Shown here one piece after another: positions 28,298 to 38,224 of a DNA stretch of 64,000 nucleotides (its first letter is position 1; the number at the start of each line of letters is the position of its first letter). The translations under genes were made by a program, and so were the position numbers. Below the pieces are notes generated by a model, which worked only from the letters and a program-made list of their open reading frames with translations, was not told the DNA's origin and made no database searches. This DNA comes from Streptococcus sp. (GTDB lineage Bacteria > Bacillota > Bacilli > Lactobacillales > Streptococcaceae), in assembly GCA_030527925.1 (NCBI GenBank), contig JAUMZW010000005.1:81969-145968 (forward strand). Reading direction: 5' to 3'.

Positions 28298-30287
28298 ATC
28301 CAATCTGACTACCATTTGGTACATTTTTGTCAACCGTAAGAACTCTTAATTTACCATCATGTTCGGCTGACAAAATCATTCCTTGACTTATTAGTCCCAT
28401 CATTTTACGTGGTTTTAAATTTGCAACAATTTGTAATTTTTGTCCCACTAATTCCTGTTCGTTAGGATAGTAGTTCGCAATTCCAGATAAAATTTGACGG
28501 TCTTCGCCATCACCAGCATCCAATCTAAACTGTAAAAGTTTTTCAGAACCTTCAACACGTGTAACTTCCTTAACTTCTGCTACTCGTATTTCTACTTTGT
28601 CAAAATCTTCAAATTTAATAGCAGATTTTTGATTAGACAATTTCACTTGAGATGGGTCCCATTTATTATCAGTAACTGTAACGCCACCCATTTGTTGTTT
28701 AATATAAGCAATCTCTTCTTCCATATCTAAACGTGGGAAAATAGGTTCTCCTTTTTTCACGACTGTAAGCCCATTTGGTAAAGCTGATAACTCAAGATTT
28801 TCTAAATCATATTCAGCTGTCATTCCTAATTGTTCCATAATTGCATCAGATGTTGTCATCATAAATGGATGAATCAGATGAGCAACCACACGAAGACTAG
28901 CAGCCAAATGACTCATGACAGAAGCCAACTGCTCACGGTCTTCTTCATTCTTAGCAAGCATCCATGGAGCTGTTTCATCAATGTACTTATTGGTTCTAGC
29001 GATAATATTCCAAACTGCTTCTAAAGCACGTGGATAGTCTACAGCATCCATGTATTTATGGTAGGCAAAATCATTTTCAGCAATAACATTTGTTAAATCC
29101 TCATCAAAATCAGTCACACTTTCTTGATAAGATGGAATCACCCCATCAAAGTATTTGTTTACCATAGCAACTGTTCGATTCAAAAGATTTCCTAAATCAT
29201 TTGCCAACTCATAGTTGATTCGTCCCACATAATCCTCAGGTGTAAAAGTTCCATCACTTCCAACTGGTAAACTCCTCATCAAATAATAACGAAGTGGATC
29301 TAAGCTGTAACGCTCCACAAGCATTTCTGGGTAGACAACATTTCCTTTTGATTTTGACATTTTACCATCTTTCATGACAAACCAGCCATGAGCAATTAGA
29401 CGATCCGGTAATTTCACGTCCAACATCATGAGCATAATTGGCCAGTAAATGGAATGAAATCGAAGAATATCTTTCCCAACCATATGAAAGACTGTTCCAT
29501 CCCAAAATTTGTCAAACTTTTCATGATCTTCTTGACTATAACCAAGTGCAGTGACATAGTTTAATAATGCATCAATCCAAACATAAACCACATGTCTTGG
29601 ATTAGATGGAACTTTCACCCCCCATGTAAAAGATGTACGTGATACAGCTAAATCCTCTAATCCTGGTTCTATGAAATTTTTAATAATTTCATTCATACGT
29701 CCATCCGGTTGAATAAAATTAGGGTGTTCATTAAAGAATGCCACTAATTTATCAGCATATTTACTAAGACGAAGGAAATAAGATTCCTCTGATACCCACT
29801 CAACCTCATGTCCACTTGGTGCAATCCCACCAATTACTTTTCCTGCTTCATCACGATAAACTTCTTCTAGTTGACTTTCTGTAAAAAACTCTTCGTCTGA
29901 AACAGAATACCAACCAGAGTATTCTCCCAAATAAATATCTCCTTGAGCTAAAAGACGTTCAAAAACATCAGCAACCACTTTTTCATGATAATCATCTGTC
30001 GTACGGATAAACTTATCATAAGAAATATCTAGGAGTTCCCATAGTTCCTTAACTCCCTTGGCCATACCATCGACATAAGTCTGTGGAGTAATACCTGCTT
30101 CTTCAGCTTTTTGTTGAATCTTTTGACCATGCTCATCTAAACCTGTTAAATAAAACACTTCATGGTTCATCATGCGTTTATATCGTGCTAAAACATCACA
30201 GGCAATTGTTGTATAAGCTGAACCTATATGTAATTTCCCCGAAGGGTAATAAATCGGTGTTGTAATATAAAATGGTTTTTTTGACAT
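28296..30287 (-). CDS. metG: methionyl-tRNA synthetase
   Basis: A 663-residue class I synthetase with a C-terminal tRNA-binding OB domain. The class I HIGH-like motif appears as KLHIGSAYT near residue 20 and the KMSKS loop as [12 protein letters not shown] near residue 300. The EMAP/Trbp111-like domain spans about 560-663 ([30 protein letters not shown]). The ATG 30285-30287 is chosen because GAAAGGAATT precedes it and homologues start [15 protein letters not shown]. Length is usual for Gram-positive MetRS. Confidence 0.97.
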   Translation of the reverse strand: MSKKPFYITTPIYYPSGKLHIGSAYTTIACDVLARYKRMMNHEVFYLTGLDEHGQKIQQKAEEAGITPQTYVDGMAKGVKELWELLDISYDKFIRTTDDYHEKVVADVFERLLAQGDIYLGEYSGWYSVSDEEFFTESQLEEVYRDEAGKVIGGIAPSGHEVEWVSEESYFLRLSKYADKLVAFFNEHPNFIQPDGRMNEIIKNFIEPGLEDLAVSRTSFTWGVKVPSNPRHVVYVWIDALLNYVTALGYSQEDHEKFDKFWDGTVFHMVGKDILRFHSIYWPIMLMMLDVKLPDRLIAHGWFVMKDGKMSKSKGNVVYPEMLVERYSLDPLRYYLMRSLPVGSDGTFTPEDYVGRINYELANDLGNLLNRTVAMVNKYFDGVIPSYQESVTDFDEDLTNVIAENDFAYHKYMDAVDYPRALEAVWNIIARTNKYIDETAPWMLAKNEEDREQLASVMSHLAASLRVVAHLIHPFMMTTSDAIMEQLGMTAEYDLENLELSALPNGLTVVKKGEPIFPRLDMEEEIAYIKQQMGGVTVTDNKWDPSQVKLSNQKSAIKFEDFDKVEIRVAEVKEVTRVEGSEKLLQFRLDAGDGEDRQILSGIANYYPNEQELVGQKLQIVANLKPRKMMGLISQGMILSAEHDGKLRVLTVDKNVPNGSQIG

Positions 30288-30465
30288 TTTAATTCCTTTC
30301 AAGGCTAATGAAACCTTATTATTTTTAAAATTTAACGCTTCTATTATAACATAAATTAGAATATGAATTTTAAGAATCATTCTTTTTTAAATATTATTTG
30401 AACACAACTATCGCCTTGACTATTATTTTTTGATAAAATAATAAAAAATGGAAAAAGGATAAGAT

Positions 30466-31293
30466 ATGAAATTAATCTCTTGGAATATTGATTCCCTAAA
30501 TGCTGCCTTAACGAGCGATTCAAAGCGTGCACTTTTATCAAGAAAAGTCATTGATACGCTCTTAACCTATGATGCTGATGTCATTGCACTTCAAGAAACT
30601 AAATTATCTGCAAAAGGACCAACAAAGAAGCACCTTGAAATTCTTGAAAATTACTTTCCAAATTACACCTGTGTTTGGCGTTCATCTGTTGAACCTGCAC
30701 GCAAAGGATATGCAGGAACCATGTTTCTCTATAAAAATCATCTCAAACCAACTGTTTCTTACCCAGAAATTGGAGCACCCTCAACAATGGATTATGAAGG
30801 ACGTATAATAACCCTCGAATTTGATAAATTTTACGTTACTCAAGTATATACACCAAATGCCGGTGATGGCTTAAAACGTATAGAAGAACGTCAAGGGTGG
30901 GATCTAAAATATGCTGATTATCTTGTCACGTTAGATAACGAAAAACCTGTTCTTGCAACAGGAGATTATAATGTTGCACATCATGAAATAGACCTAGCAA
31001 ATCCTTCTTCAAACCATAATTCACCTGGTTTTACAAAAGAGGAACGTCAAGGTTTTACTAATTTGCTGTCTAAAGGTTTTGTTGATACTTTTAGAAAACT
31101 ACATGGAAATATTCCAAATGTCTACTCTTGGTGGGCTCAAAGAAGTAAAACGAGTAAGATTAATAATACTGGTTGGAGAATTGATTACTGGTTGACTAGT
31201 GAACGCATTTCAGATAAAATTATAAAATCTGAAATGATTGACTCTGGAGAACGCCAAGACCATACTCCGATTTTACTAGAAATTAAAATTTAG
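30466..31293 (+). CDS. exoA: exodeoxyribonuclease III / AP endonuclease
   Basis: A 275-residue ExoIII-type enzyme for base-excision repair. Active-site motifs are in place: LISWNIDSLNAAL with the Asn, ALQETKLS with the metal-binding Glu, GDYNVAHHEIDLANP, and the C-terminal GWRIDYWLTS and RQDHTPILLEI with the catalytic His. RBS GGATAAG. It stands alone, convergent with the ogt-containing gene. Confidence 0.95.
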   Translation: MKLISWNIDSLNAALTSDSKRALLSRKVIDTLLTYDADVIALQETKLSAKGPTKKHLEILENYFPNYTCVWRSSVEPARKGYAGTMFLYKNHLKPTVSYPEIGAPSTMDYEGRIITLEFDKFYVTQVYTPNAGDGLKRIEERQGWDLKYADYLVTLDNEKPVLATGDYNVAHHEIDLANPSSNHNSPGFTKEERQGFTNLLSKGFVDTFRKLHGNIPNVYSWWAQRSKTSKINNTGWRIDYWLTSERISDKIIKSEMIDSGERQDHTPILLEIKI

Positions 31294-31299
31294 TCTATC

Positions 31300-31331
31300 A
31301 AAAAACACCTATTTTAACATAGGTGTTTTTT
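31300..31331. terminator. bidirectional terminator between exoA and ogt-spx ORF
   Basis: AAAAAACACCTAT and its perfect complement around a 6-base loop. Confidence 0.9.
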
Positions 31332-31333
31332 GA

Positions 31334-32149
31334 TTATAATTCTCCATAAGACGTGCGATAACCAATTTGAACAACTTGATTGTCCTGAACAAGTATTGGA
31401 CGTTTAATTAACATTCCATCAGATGCTAATAATTCTGCAGCAGCTTCAATTGATAAATCGGCTATTTTATCTTTCAAGCCTAAGAATCTGTAACTTTGTC
31501 CACTAGTATTAAAAAAATTTTTTAAAGGAAATTTTCCACTTTTCATCCACTCTTTTAATGTTGAAGCTTTAGGAGGATTTAACTTGATATCAACAGATTC
31601 AAAATTAAGACCTAACTGTTTTAATTCTGCTTTCGCTTTTTTACATGTTGTACACTTTGGGTACTCATAAAATGTATACATTCTATTTCCTTTCTTTTCA
31701 TTGGCCAATAACCACTCTTTTTTTTCAACACCTGCTACATAGCCTGTCAAGTGACCTTCAGACGAAACAACTCTGTGACATGGTACAACAATAAGAAGTT
31801 TATTCCGTTTAAGAGCACCACCTATAGCCTGTGCTGAGCGACAACCTATCTTATCAGCAAGTTGACCATATGTCACCATTTTACCATAAGGAACAGCTAA
31901 AACCTCTTTTAGCACTTGTTTTTGAAAAGCAGTTCCGTCTATTCTCACCTTTAAAAAGGGAGCTGAAACATTTCCTAAAAAGTATTGGTCAAACCATTCT
32001 ATAACCTCTTTCAGAATAGGATGTTCAATCTCTGAATTATCAGATTTAGAAAAACATTGCAATGATTCAAGAAACCTAACCTCAGTTAATGCTGAATCAT
32101 CTGCAACTAATTCTAAATTCCCAATTGGGGAAGAATAGATCACTCTCAT
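31334..32149 (-). CDS. fused ORF: O6-methylguanine-DNA methyltransferase plus Spx/ArsC-like protein
   Basis: A 271-residue frame made of two normally separate proteins. Residues 1-150 form a DNA repair methyltransferase: acceptor Cys124 in VVPCHRVV, with the DNA-binding segment GQLADKIGCRSAQAIGGAL. Residues 157-271 form an Spx/MgsR/ArsC-family protein with CTTC at 166-169 and KNFFNTSGQSYRF. At the joint the DNA holds an RBS (AAAGGAAAT) and ATG 31679-31681, so the second part can be made on its own as a normal 115-residue protein. A TAG lies one frame away just before this ATG. This suggests two overlapping genes merged by a one-base indel, although a true fusion is possible. Start overlaps the serA stop (TAATG). 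Confidence 0.85.
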   Translation of the reverse strand: MRVIYSSPIGNLELVADDSALTEVRFLESLQCFSKSDNSEIEHPILKEVIEWFDQYFLGNVSAPFLKVRIDGTAFQKQVLKEVLAVPYGKMVTYGQLADKIGCRSAQAIGGALKRNKLLIVVPCHRVVSSEGHLTGYVAGVEKKEWLLANEKKGNRMYTFYEYPKCTTCKKAKAELKQLGLNFESVDIKLNPPKASTLKEWMKSGKFPLKNFFNTSGQSYRFLGLKDKIADLSIEAAAELLASDGMLIKRPILVQDNQVVQIGYRTSYGEL

Positions 32150-33327
32150 TACACTTTTTTTATTAAACGAACACGAACAATATTATCACTATCATCGAAA
32201 GATTTAACCAATGAATTAATTTTTTCCTCATCTGTTTCATCTAAATCTAACAAAGTATAGGCATAATCACCTTTTGAACGATTAATGATGTTATCAATAT
32301 TAATACCTAAATTAGATACCGCAGTTGAAATATTCGCCACAATATTTGGGACATTACGATTGATTAATGTAATTCGATATGGTGCTGTAAGGGCTTGATG
32401 GACATTGGGAAAATTCACAGCATTAGTTATTTCACCAGTTTCTAAAAATCGCTTAATGGTTCTAGAAGCCATTATTGCACAATTTAATTCTGCTTCTTCA
32501 GTTGAACCACCCAAGTGAGGAAAGACTGTAATCCCTTCCTTATTCAATAACGATTCTGATCCAAAATCCGTAATATAACGTTTCACTTTACCTAAAGAAA
32601 TTGCTTCAAATAAATCTTCTTGTCGAACCAATTCAGCACGCGCGAAATTGATTAATGTCACATTATCTTTCATACTTGAAAACGCTGAAGCATCAAACAA
32701 ATCTTTTGTATCAGGTGTTAGAGGTACATGAACAGTAATAAAATCAGCCTGCTCGAAAATTTCTTTTAAATCACTAACACGTTTAACATGACTTGAGATA
32801 CTCCATGCTGTTTCGATTGAAACAAATGGATCATAGCCAATAACATTCATTCCTAAACGACGTGCATCATTGGCAATTCTAGCTCCAATGGCCCCTAACC
32901 CAATTACTCCCAAAGTCTTTCCGTAAATTTCAGTACCAGCAAACTGCTTTTTCCCAGCCTCAATTTGCTTTGGAACATCTTCTCCAAAGAGTGTATTTAC
33001 CCAAGCATTTGCCGAAATATAATCTCTTGCTGATAATAACAATGAAGCAAGAACTGCTTCTTTTACCGCATTAGCATTCGCCCCTGGTGTATTAAAAACA
33101 ATTATACCCTTCTCAGTGGCATCTGAAATTGGAATATTATTTGTTCCCGCACCAGCCCTAGCTATAGCTTTTAAATTGGAAGGAAAATCGACATCATGAA
33201 GATTTTGACTACGAATGATATAGGCGTCAGGATTTGATGACATTTTATCATCAATCAAAAAGTCAGAACCAAATTCACTCAATCCAATTTTATTAATATT
33301 ATTAAATGTCTTAATGTTAAAAAGCAT
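32149..33327 (-). CDS. serA: D-3-phosphoglycerate dehydrogenase
   Basis: A 392-residue enzyme for the first step of serine synthesis. It has the nucleotide-binding motif LGVIGLGAIGARIAND near residue 140, the catalytic Arg in NFARAELV near 226 and the His in FPHLGGSTEEAE near 275. A C-terminal ACT domain (about 320-392) should sense serine. It lacks the extra domain of long SerA forms. The start has no plain RBS; an AAAGAAAGG about 30 bases upstream sits in a hairpin. It follows serC, so serC-serA form an operon. Confidence 0.93.
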   Translation of the reverse strand: MLFNIKTFNNINKIGLSEFGSDFLIDDKMSSNPDAYIIRSQNLHDVDFPSNLKAIARAGAGTNNIPISDATEKGIIVFNTPGANANAVKEAVLASLLLSARDYISANAWVNTLFGEDVPKQIEAGKKQFAGTEIYGKTLGVIGLGAIGARIANDARRLGMNVIGYDPFVSIETAWSISSHVKRVSDLKEIFEQADFITVHVPLTPDTKDLFDASAFSSMKDNVTLINFARAELVRQEDLFEAISLGKVKRYITDFGSESLLNKEGITVFPHLGGSTEEAELNCAIMASRTIKRFLETGEITNAVNFPNVHQALTAPYRITLINRNVPNIVANISTAVSNLGINIDNIINRSKGDYAYTLLDLDETDEEKINSLVKSFDDSDNIVRVRLIKKV

Positions 33328-33339
33328 ACATTACACAAA

Positions 33340-33370
33340 GGCTAGATCACTAGCCCCTTTCTTTTTTATT
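33340..33370 (-). promoter_or_regulatory. hairpin in the serC-serA gap
   Basis: On the minus strand AAAGGGGCTAG pairs with CTAGCCTTT (loop TGAT, two-base bulge). The hairpin masks the only SD-like sequence before serA and then places it closer to the ATG when folded. It lacks a clear T-run. Confidence 0.4.
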
Positions 33371-33415
33371 TTTACCGTAATCATAGAAAAAATCATATCA
33401 TTTAATCTACAAAAA

Positions 33416-34507
33416 CTATGAATTCTTAGTTTCAAATTCCTTCATGAAGTCGATCAAATCAACAACTCCTTGTCTTGGAAAAGCATTATATAAGCTAGCT
33501 CTCATTCCACCTACTGAACGATGGCCTTTAATATTTTTGAATCCTCTTGCATCAGCCTCGCTAGCAAATTGAGCATCTAACTCCTTACTCGGTGTTGTAA
33601 AAGGAATATTTGCTACTGAACGATCAGTTGAGTTTTTTAAAGGGCTTCTGTAAAACGAAGATTGACTAATAAAATTATATAATAAGCTAGATTTTTCACG
33701 ATTAATTTTTTCAATCTCATCAACACCGCCTAATGATTTTACCCATTCAAAAACTAATTTCGCAATATAAATACTATAAGCAGGTGGCGTATTATAAAGA
33801 GATTCAGCATCTGAATGAATTCTGTAATCAAGCATACTTGATAAGATAGGCTCATCGTTTAACAAGTCTTCACGAATAATAACTACCGTTACTCCTGCTG
33901 GTCCGATGTTTTTTTGAGCACCAGCATAAATCATACCAAATTCTTCAACATTATATCGAACAGCTAAAATATTAGACGACATATCTGCTACAATAGGTAC
34001 ACCATTCGTATCAGGAATATCATAAATTGAAGTCCCTTCAATAGTGTTATTCGTCGTCAAATGGACATAAGCTGCATCTTTATCAATAGATTCCACATCA
34101 AATTCTGGAATACGGTCAAATGACGTCTCTTCACTAGAAGCTAGTAAAATAGGGTCAAAAGGAATTGTTTTTGATAACTTAATAGCCTCTGTATATGCTT
34201 TTTTTCCCCAAGAACCAGCAACGAGATAGTAAGCCTTTTTACCTTTTGCTAAATTCAAAGGAATCATACTAAATTGAAGCGAAGCTCCCCCTTGTAAAAA
34301 CAATACTTTATAATTATCAGGTATAGCCATCAATTCTCGTAAAGCATTTTCTGCATCCTTAATTATCTCTTCAAACTCCTTGGAACGATGGGAGACTTCT
34401 AAAACACTCATACCACTATTTTTATAATCAAGCATTTCAGCTTGTGCGGTTTGTAATACTGTTTTAGGTAAGACTGCAGGACCTGCAGAAAAATTATAGA
34501 TTGTCAT
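33416..34507 (-). CDS. serC: phosphoserine aminotransferase
   Basis: A 363-residue PLP enzyme converting 3-phosphohydroxypyruvate to phosphoserine. It starts [14 protein letters not shown], the family N-terminus, at ATG 34505-34507 behind GGAGG; four earlier codons in frame are not needed. The PLP lysine lies in [13 protein letters not shown] near residue 196, and [15 protein letters not shown] near the end is the family C-terminal motif. First gene of serC-serA. Confidence 0.96.
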   Translation of the reverse strand: MTIYNFSAGPAVLPKTVLQTAQAEMLDYKNSGMSVLEVSHRSKEFEEIIKDAENALRELMAIPDNYKVLFLQGGASLQFSMIPLNLAKGKKAYYLVAGSWGKKAYTEAIKLSKTIPFDPILLASSEETSFDRIPEFDVESIDKDAAYVHLTTNNTIEGTSIYDIPDTNGVPIVADMSSNILAVRYNVEEFGMIYAGAQKNIGPAGVTVVIIREDLLNDEPILSSMLDYRIHSDAESLYNTPPAYSIYIAKLVFEWVKSLGGVDEIEKINREKSSLLYNFISQSSFYRSPLKNSTDRSVANIPFTTPSKELDAQFASEADARGFKNIKGHRSVGGMRASLYNAFPRQGVVDLIDFMKEFETKNS

Positions 34508-34628
34508 AAAAACCTCCATTCTAATTCTACGATTATAGCATAATTTTCTGAATTTTGTAAAGATTCTTCTAAATAATACTGTTTACTTTATTTAATATTA
34601 TGTTATAATATTAAATAAAAAGATAATT

Positions 34629-35267
34629 ATGATTAAAGAATTTTGTGCTGAAAACTATAGCAATCTTCCCCATTTAACGTCACATGACATCCAACGTGTT
34701 GAACTATGCGACAATTTAGCAGTTGGAGGAACAACACCGAGCTATGGAGTAATTAAAAAATCAGTTGAATTACTCCATCAAAAAGGAATACAAGTATCTA
34801 CAATGATAAGACCTCGAGGTGGAGATTATACCTACACATCAGATGAAGTTGAAATTATGTGTCAAGATATAATATACGCTAATCAATTAAATAGTGACTA
34901 CCTTGTTGTTGGTGCTTTGACAAATCAAAATACACTAGACTTAGCAATACTAAATCAATTCATTAAAACTGCTACATCAGCTAAATTTGTTTTTCATATG
35001 GCCTTTGATTTAATTCCATTAAATCAACAAAAAGAAGCATTAGACGATTTAATCAATCTAGGCTTTAAACGTATTTTACTAAATGGTTCAATTGATAGGA
35101 ATAATGTTTTAGATAATCTTAATCACCTCAGAGACCTTAATACCTATGCTAATAATAAAATTGAATTAATGGTAGGTGGAGGTGTTACTTTAGAAAATTA
35201 TCAAGAAATTGTGAAAAAAACAGGTGTTGCAGCTGTTCATGGAACTAAATTAACTAAGCTCCCTTAA
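34629..35267 (+). CDS. cutC: CutC-family protein
   Basis: A 212-residue TIM-barrel protein of the CutC family, with VELCDNLAVGGTTPSYG near residue 23, TMIRPRGGDYTYTSDE near 57 and MVGGGVTLENYQEI near 180. CutC was linked to copper balance, but its reaction is unproved. The start lacks a strong RBS; TATAAT lies about 19 bases before the ATG. It is divergent from serC. Confidence 0.88.
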   Translation: MIKEFCAENYSNLPHLTSHDIQRVELCDNLAVGGTTPSYGVIKKSVELLHQKGIQVSTMIRPRGGDYTYTSDEVEIMCQDIIYANQLNSDYLVVGALTNQNTLDLAILNQFIKTATSAKFVFHMAFDLIPLNQQKEALDDLINLGFKRILLNGSIDRNNVLDNLNHLRDLNTYANNKIELMVGGGVTLENYQEIVKKTGVAAVHGTKLTKLP

Positions 35268-35271
35268 ACTC

Positions 35272-35305
35272 AAAAGATACTAGTATGTTCTACTAGTATC
35301 TTTTT
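35272..35305. terminator. bidirectional terminator between cutC and glnB
   Basis: AAAAGATACTAGTA and its perfect complement with a 5-base loop, T-run on the plus strand and A/T on the other. Confidence 0.88.
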
Positions 35306-35307
35306 CT

Positions 35308-35649
35308 TTATAGAGCATCTGCGTCAGTCTCACCTGTCCTAATACGAACAACTCTATCTATTGGTAAGATAAAGATTTTCCCATCTCCAATTTCTCCTGT
35401 ATGAACAGATTTAATAATAAGATCAACAATTTTATCAACCATTGCATCAACAACTATAATTTCAACCTTTACTTTTACTAATAGAGTTGGAACAACTTTT
35501 TGCCCACGGACGTACTCTGCAAAACCTTTTTGACTCCCATACCCCAATACCTGACTAACTGTCATACCTTTTGCAATATCACTTTTTGAAATGGCCTCTT
35601 TTAAATCTTCTAATTTATCAGAACGAATAATGGCTTCTACTTTTTTCAT
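35308..35649 (-). CDS. glnB: PII-type nitrogen regulatory protein (GlnB/GlnK)
   Basis: A 113-residue PII protein. It has the N-terminal [19 protein letters not shown], the T-loop from about residue 37 ([16 protein letters not shown]), the B-loop [16 protein letters not shown] and the C-terminal RIRTGE. The T-loop keeps a Tyr near position 46 but lacks the usual uridylylated Tyr-51 position. It lies 9 bases behind amtB, so it most likely binds and gates the AmtB ammonium channel according to 2-oxoglutarate and ATP/ADP levels. Confidence 0.93.
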   Translation of the reverse strand: MKKVEAIIRSDKLEDLKEAISKSDIAKGMTVSQVLGYGSQKGFAEYVRGQKVVPTLLVKVKVEIIVVDAMVDKIVDLIIKSVHTGEIGDGKIFILPIDRVVRIRTGETDADAL

Positions 35650-35658
35650 TGACTTCTC

Positions 35659-36894
35659 CTAAGAATCTAATCCCATAAATGTTGGATAAGCAGTCTCTTC
35701 ATGTTCACTATCATCAAGTCCAATCGCCTCTGAACGTTCATCAACTCGTAATGGCATTAACTTGCCTATCCCTTTTATAATAACATACGATACTAAACCT
35801 GACCATAAAATTGTTACAATTATAGCTAAACTCGTCACTAAAAATAAATGCGGATTACCATATATTATCCCAATATTTGATTTATCTAAGGCTAAATCTG
35901 GTGTGGTGAAGATAGCAGTAGCAAATCCTCCAAAAATACCACCAATACCATGGCATCCAAATGCATCTAAGGCATCGTCATAAGCAAATTTCTTTTTTAG
36001 AACTGATATAGCAAAAAAACAAATTGGGCTGACACAAAAACCTATAATAAATGAACTCCATATTGAAACAAATCCTGCCCCTGGGGTAATCGCAACTAAG
36101 CCAGCAACCATACCTGTTGAAGCACCAACTAATGATGGTCTTCCAATCATTTTTATTTCAATCAACATCCAAGAAAGTAAAGCAGATGCTGCAGAGACAT
36201 GCGTAGTAATCATAGAATGTATAGCCAAATGATTTGCTGTTAGACTGGAACCAGCATTAAACCCAAACCAACCAAACCACAATAGACCTGCTCCCAATAA
36301 AACAAAGGGAATATTGTGAGGACGATACTCAAGGTGATGAAAATCCCGACGTCTTCCAACAACAATAGCCAAGACCAATCCAGTAATACCAGAAGTAATA
36401 TGTACAACATCACCTCCAGCAAAATCAATTGTTCCAAGTTTTGCAAGAAAACCTTCATCCCAAACCATATGAGCAAAAGGATAGTAGACAAATACTGACC
36501 AAATAGTCGAAAAAATAATAAGTGGTAGAAAACGCATTCTACCTGCAACTGCTCCTGTAAGTATTCCAATTGCAATAATGGCAAACATCATCTGAAAAAT
36601 TGCAAATAACAAATCTGGAATTTGTAATCCTCGTGTTGAACTGGTCTCACTAACCCCATTTAAAAATAAATGTTCTAAATTTCCAAAAATCTTTCCTTCA
36701 CCACCAAAAGATAGCGAATACCCCATAATTAACCATAATAAAGAGGCTATTGCTAGAGGCATAATAACCATCATCATTGTATTGATTACATTTTTTCGTC
36801 TCTCTAAACCACCATAAAAAAATGCTAGTCCAGGTGTCATTAAAAAGACTAGGGCTGAACAAATGATAATAAAAGTAATTGATCCTGTATCCAT
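35659..36894 (-). CDS. amtB: ammonium transporter AmtB
   Basis: A 411-residue Amt/Rh channel with about 11 membrane helices. Signature segments include FFYGGLERRKNVINTMMM near residue 25, DFAGGDVVHITSGITGLVLA near 157 (pore His) and DALDAFGCHGIGGIFGG near 307 (second pore His). It is the first gene of amtB-glnB with RBS AAAGGAGG. Expression is probably nitrogen-dependent, but I see no operator that I can name. Confidence 0.95.
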   Translation of the reverse strand: MDTGSITFIIICSALVFLMTPGLAFFYGGLERRKNVINTMMMVIMPLAIASLLWLIMGYSLSFGGEGKIFGNLEHLFLNGVSETSSTRGLQIPDLLFAIFQMMFAIIAIGILTGAVAGRMRFLPLIIFSTIWSVFVYYPFAHMVWDEGFLAKLGTIDFAGGDVVHITSGITGLVLAIVVGRRRDFHHLEYRPHNIPFVLLGAGLLWFGWFGFNAGSSLTANHLAIHSMITTHVSAASALLSWMLIEIKMIGRPSLVGASTGMVAGLVAITPGAGFVSIWSSFIIGFCVSPICFFAISVLKKKFAYDDALDAFGCHGIGGIFGGFATAIFTTPDLALDKSNIGIIYGNPHLFLVTSLAIIVTILWSGLVSYVIIKGIGKLMPLRVDERSEAIGLDDSEHEETAYPTFMGLDS

Positions 36895-36977
36895 TCAATA
36901 CCTCCTTTTTCTATGAAGAGTATTATATCATAATTTTCAGAATATTTGTTCTATTTTTTACAATTGAATTTTCTAAA

Positions 36978-37001
36978 AAAAGAGTCTTTTAAGACTCTTT
37001 T
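36978..37001 (-). terminator. terminator of the tmk-holB-yabA-rsmI operon
   Basis: AAAAGAGTCTT and its perfect complement with a 2-base spacer, just downstream of rsmI. Confidence 0.8.
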
Positions 37002-37010
37002 AATTATAGG

Positions 37011-37874
37011 TTACTTCTTTTCATGATAGGCTGTGTATAACTTTTGACGATTAAAATGATATTTCTTAGCAACCTCTTTAATAGCTTGATTTGGTTTGAT
37101 CTGATTAGCTACCAAATTATGAACTAAATCAATTGCATCATCTAAACTAAGGGAATTCTCTTCAATATCTTGATAGCCCTCAACGATAATCAAACATTCA
37201 CCTTTAATCTGGTTCTCATATAAATATTCTAAAATCTCTGAAATTTTACCGCGAAGATACTCTTCAAAAAATTTTGTTAGCTCTCGAACTAAAACTACTT
37301 GACGATCACCATATACAGATTGCATGAGAGACAAAGTATCAGAAATACGGTATGGAGATTCGTAAAAAATCTGAGTTTCAGGATAATGAACTTTACTGGT
37401 AAAAAATTCTTTTTGTTGACCTTGTTTTCTAGGTAAGAAACCATAAAAAATATGAGGTTGGGGTACAATCCCACTAGCAATTAATGCTGTAATACCTGCA
37501 CTTGCACCAGGTATAGACACAACTGAGATTCCATCTCTAATCGCTGCTTTAACAAGATCATGTCCAGGATCAGAAATAGAAGGCATTCCTGCATCAGAAA
37601 CTTGTGCTAAAGATTGACCTGACTTTAATAAATCCAGTAAAAAAGGGATTTTTTCATAAGCATTATGTTCATGAAAACTCACTTGTTTTGTTTTTATATC
37701 AAACTGTTTTAACAATAATCCAGTATTTCTAGTATCTTCTGCACAAATTAAATCAACTGATTTTAAAATTGAAATCGCGCGTGGTGTCATATCTTGTAAA
37801 TTACCAATAGGAGTTGGTACTAAATAAAGTGTTCCAGTATTTAAGGTATCTTTGAAACTCTTTTGAACCTGCAT
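37011..37874 (-). CDS. rsmI: 16S rRNA 2'-O-ribose C1402 methyltransferase
   Basis: A 287-residue tetrapyrrole-methylase-fold enzyme that methylates C1402 in the ribosomal P-site region. Motifs: LYLVPTPIGNLQDMTPRAI near residue 18, CAEDTRNTG near 49, VSDAGMPSISDPG near 90 and IFYESPYRI near 165. It is 8 bases behind yabA, within the tmk-holB-yabA-rsmI block conserved in streptococci. Confidence 0.95.
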   Translation of the reverse strand: MQVQKSFKDTLNTGTLYLVPTPIGNLQDMTPRAISILKSVDLICAEDTRNTGLLLKQFDIKTKQVSFHEHNAYEKIPFLLDLLKSGQSLAQVSDAGMPSISDPGHDLVKAAIRDGISVVSIPGASAGITALIASGIVPQPHIFYGFLPRKQGQQKEFFTSKVHYPETQIFYESPYRISDTLSLMQSVYGDRQVVLVRELTKFFEEYLRGKISEILEYLYENQIKGECLIIVEGYQDIEENSLSLDDAIDLVHNLVANQIKPNQAIKEVAKKYHFNRQKLYTAYHEKK

Positions 37875-37882
37875 TTTCCCCT

Positions 37883-38209
37883 CTATTCTCTATCAAAAAT
37901 CTGCATACAAAACATGCAATCTTCATTATCCTCACGTCTTTGACCATAAAAATGACTACAAACATGAAATCCATCTTTATAGATAGCAAACAAATGCTCA
38001 TTAGCCTGTTTTACTGTTTTTTTTGTCACTGGTTTTGCTTCTATTCGTTGTAAATGTTCTCTTAATTGAGAAATTTCTAAGCGATAACGTGTATTTTCTT
38101 CTAATAATTCATCAACTTGTTTTTTTAAGGATTCAATATTTGATAATGTTTCCACAAGATTATCCGAAAAATGCTCAAATCTATCAAACAATTCTTTTTT
38201 ATCTACCAT
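37883..38209 (-). CDS. yabA: DNA replication initiation control protein YabA
   Basis: A 108-residue protein with an N-terminal coiled coil (about residues 3-60) for tetramer formation and a C-terminal zinc site, HVCSHFYGQRREDNEDCMFC. YabA binds DnaA and the DnaN clamp and holds back initiation of replication. It lies between holB and rsmI. Length is close to that of the Bacillus and streptococcal proteins. Confidence 0.92.
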   Translation of the reverse strand: MVDKKELFDRFEHFSDNLVETLSNIESLKKQVDELLEENTRYRLEISQLREHLQRIEAKPVTKKTVKQANEHLFAIYKDGFHVCSHFYGQRREDNEDCMFCMQIFDRE

Positions 38210-38224
38210 AAAAATCCTCTCTAA

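Noticed and set aside
35659..36898. Several out-of-frame ORFs of 60-114 codons within amtB
   Set aside because: They are shadow frames of a well-conserved gene and have no RBS.
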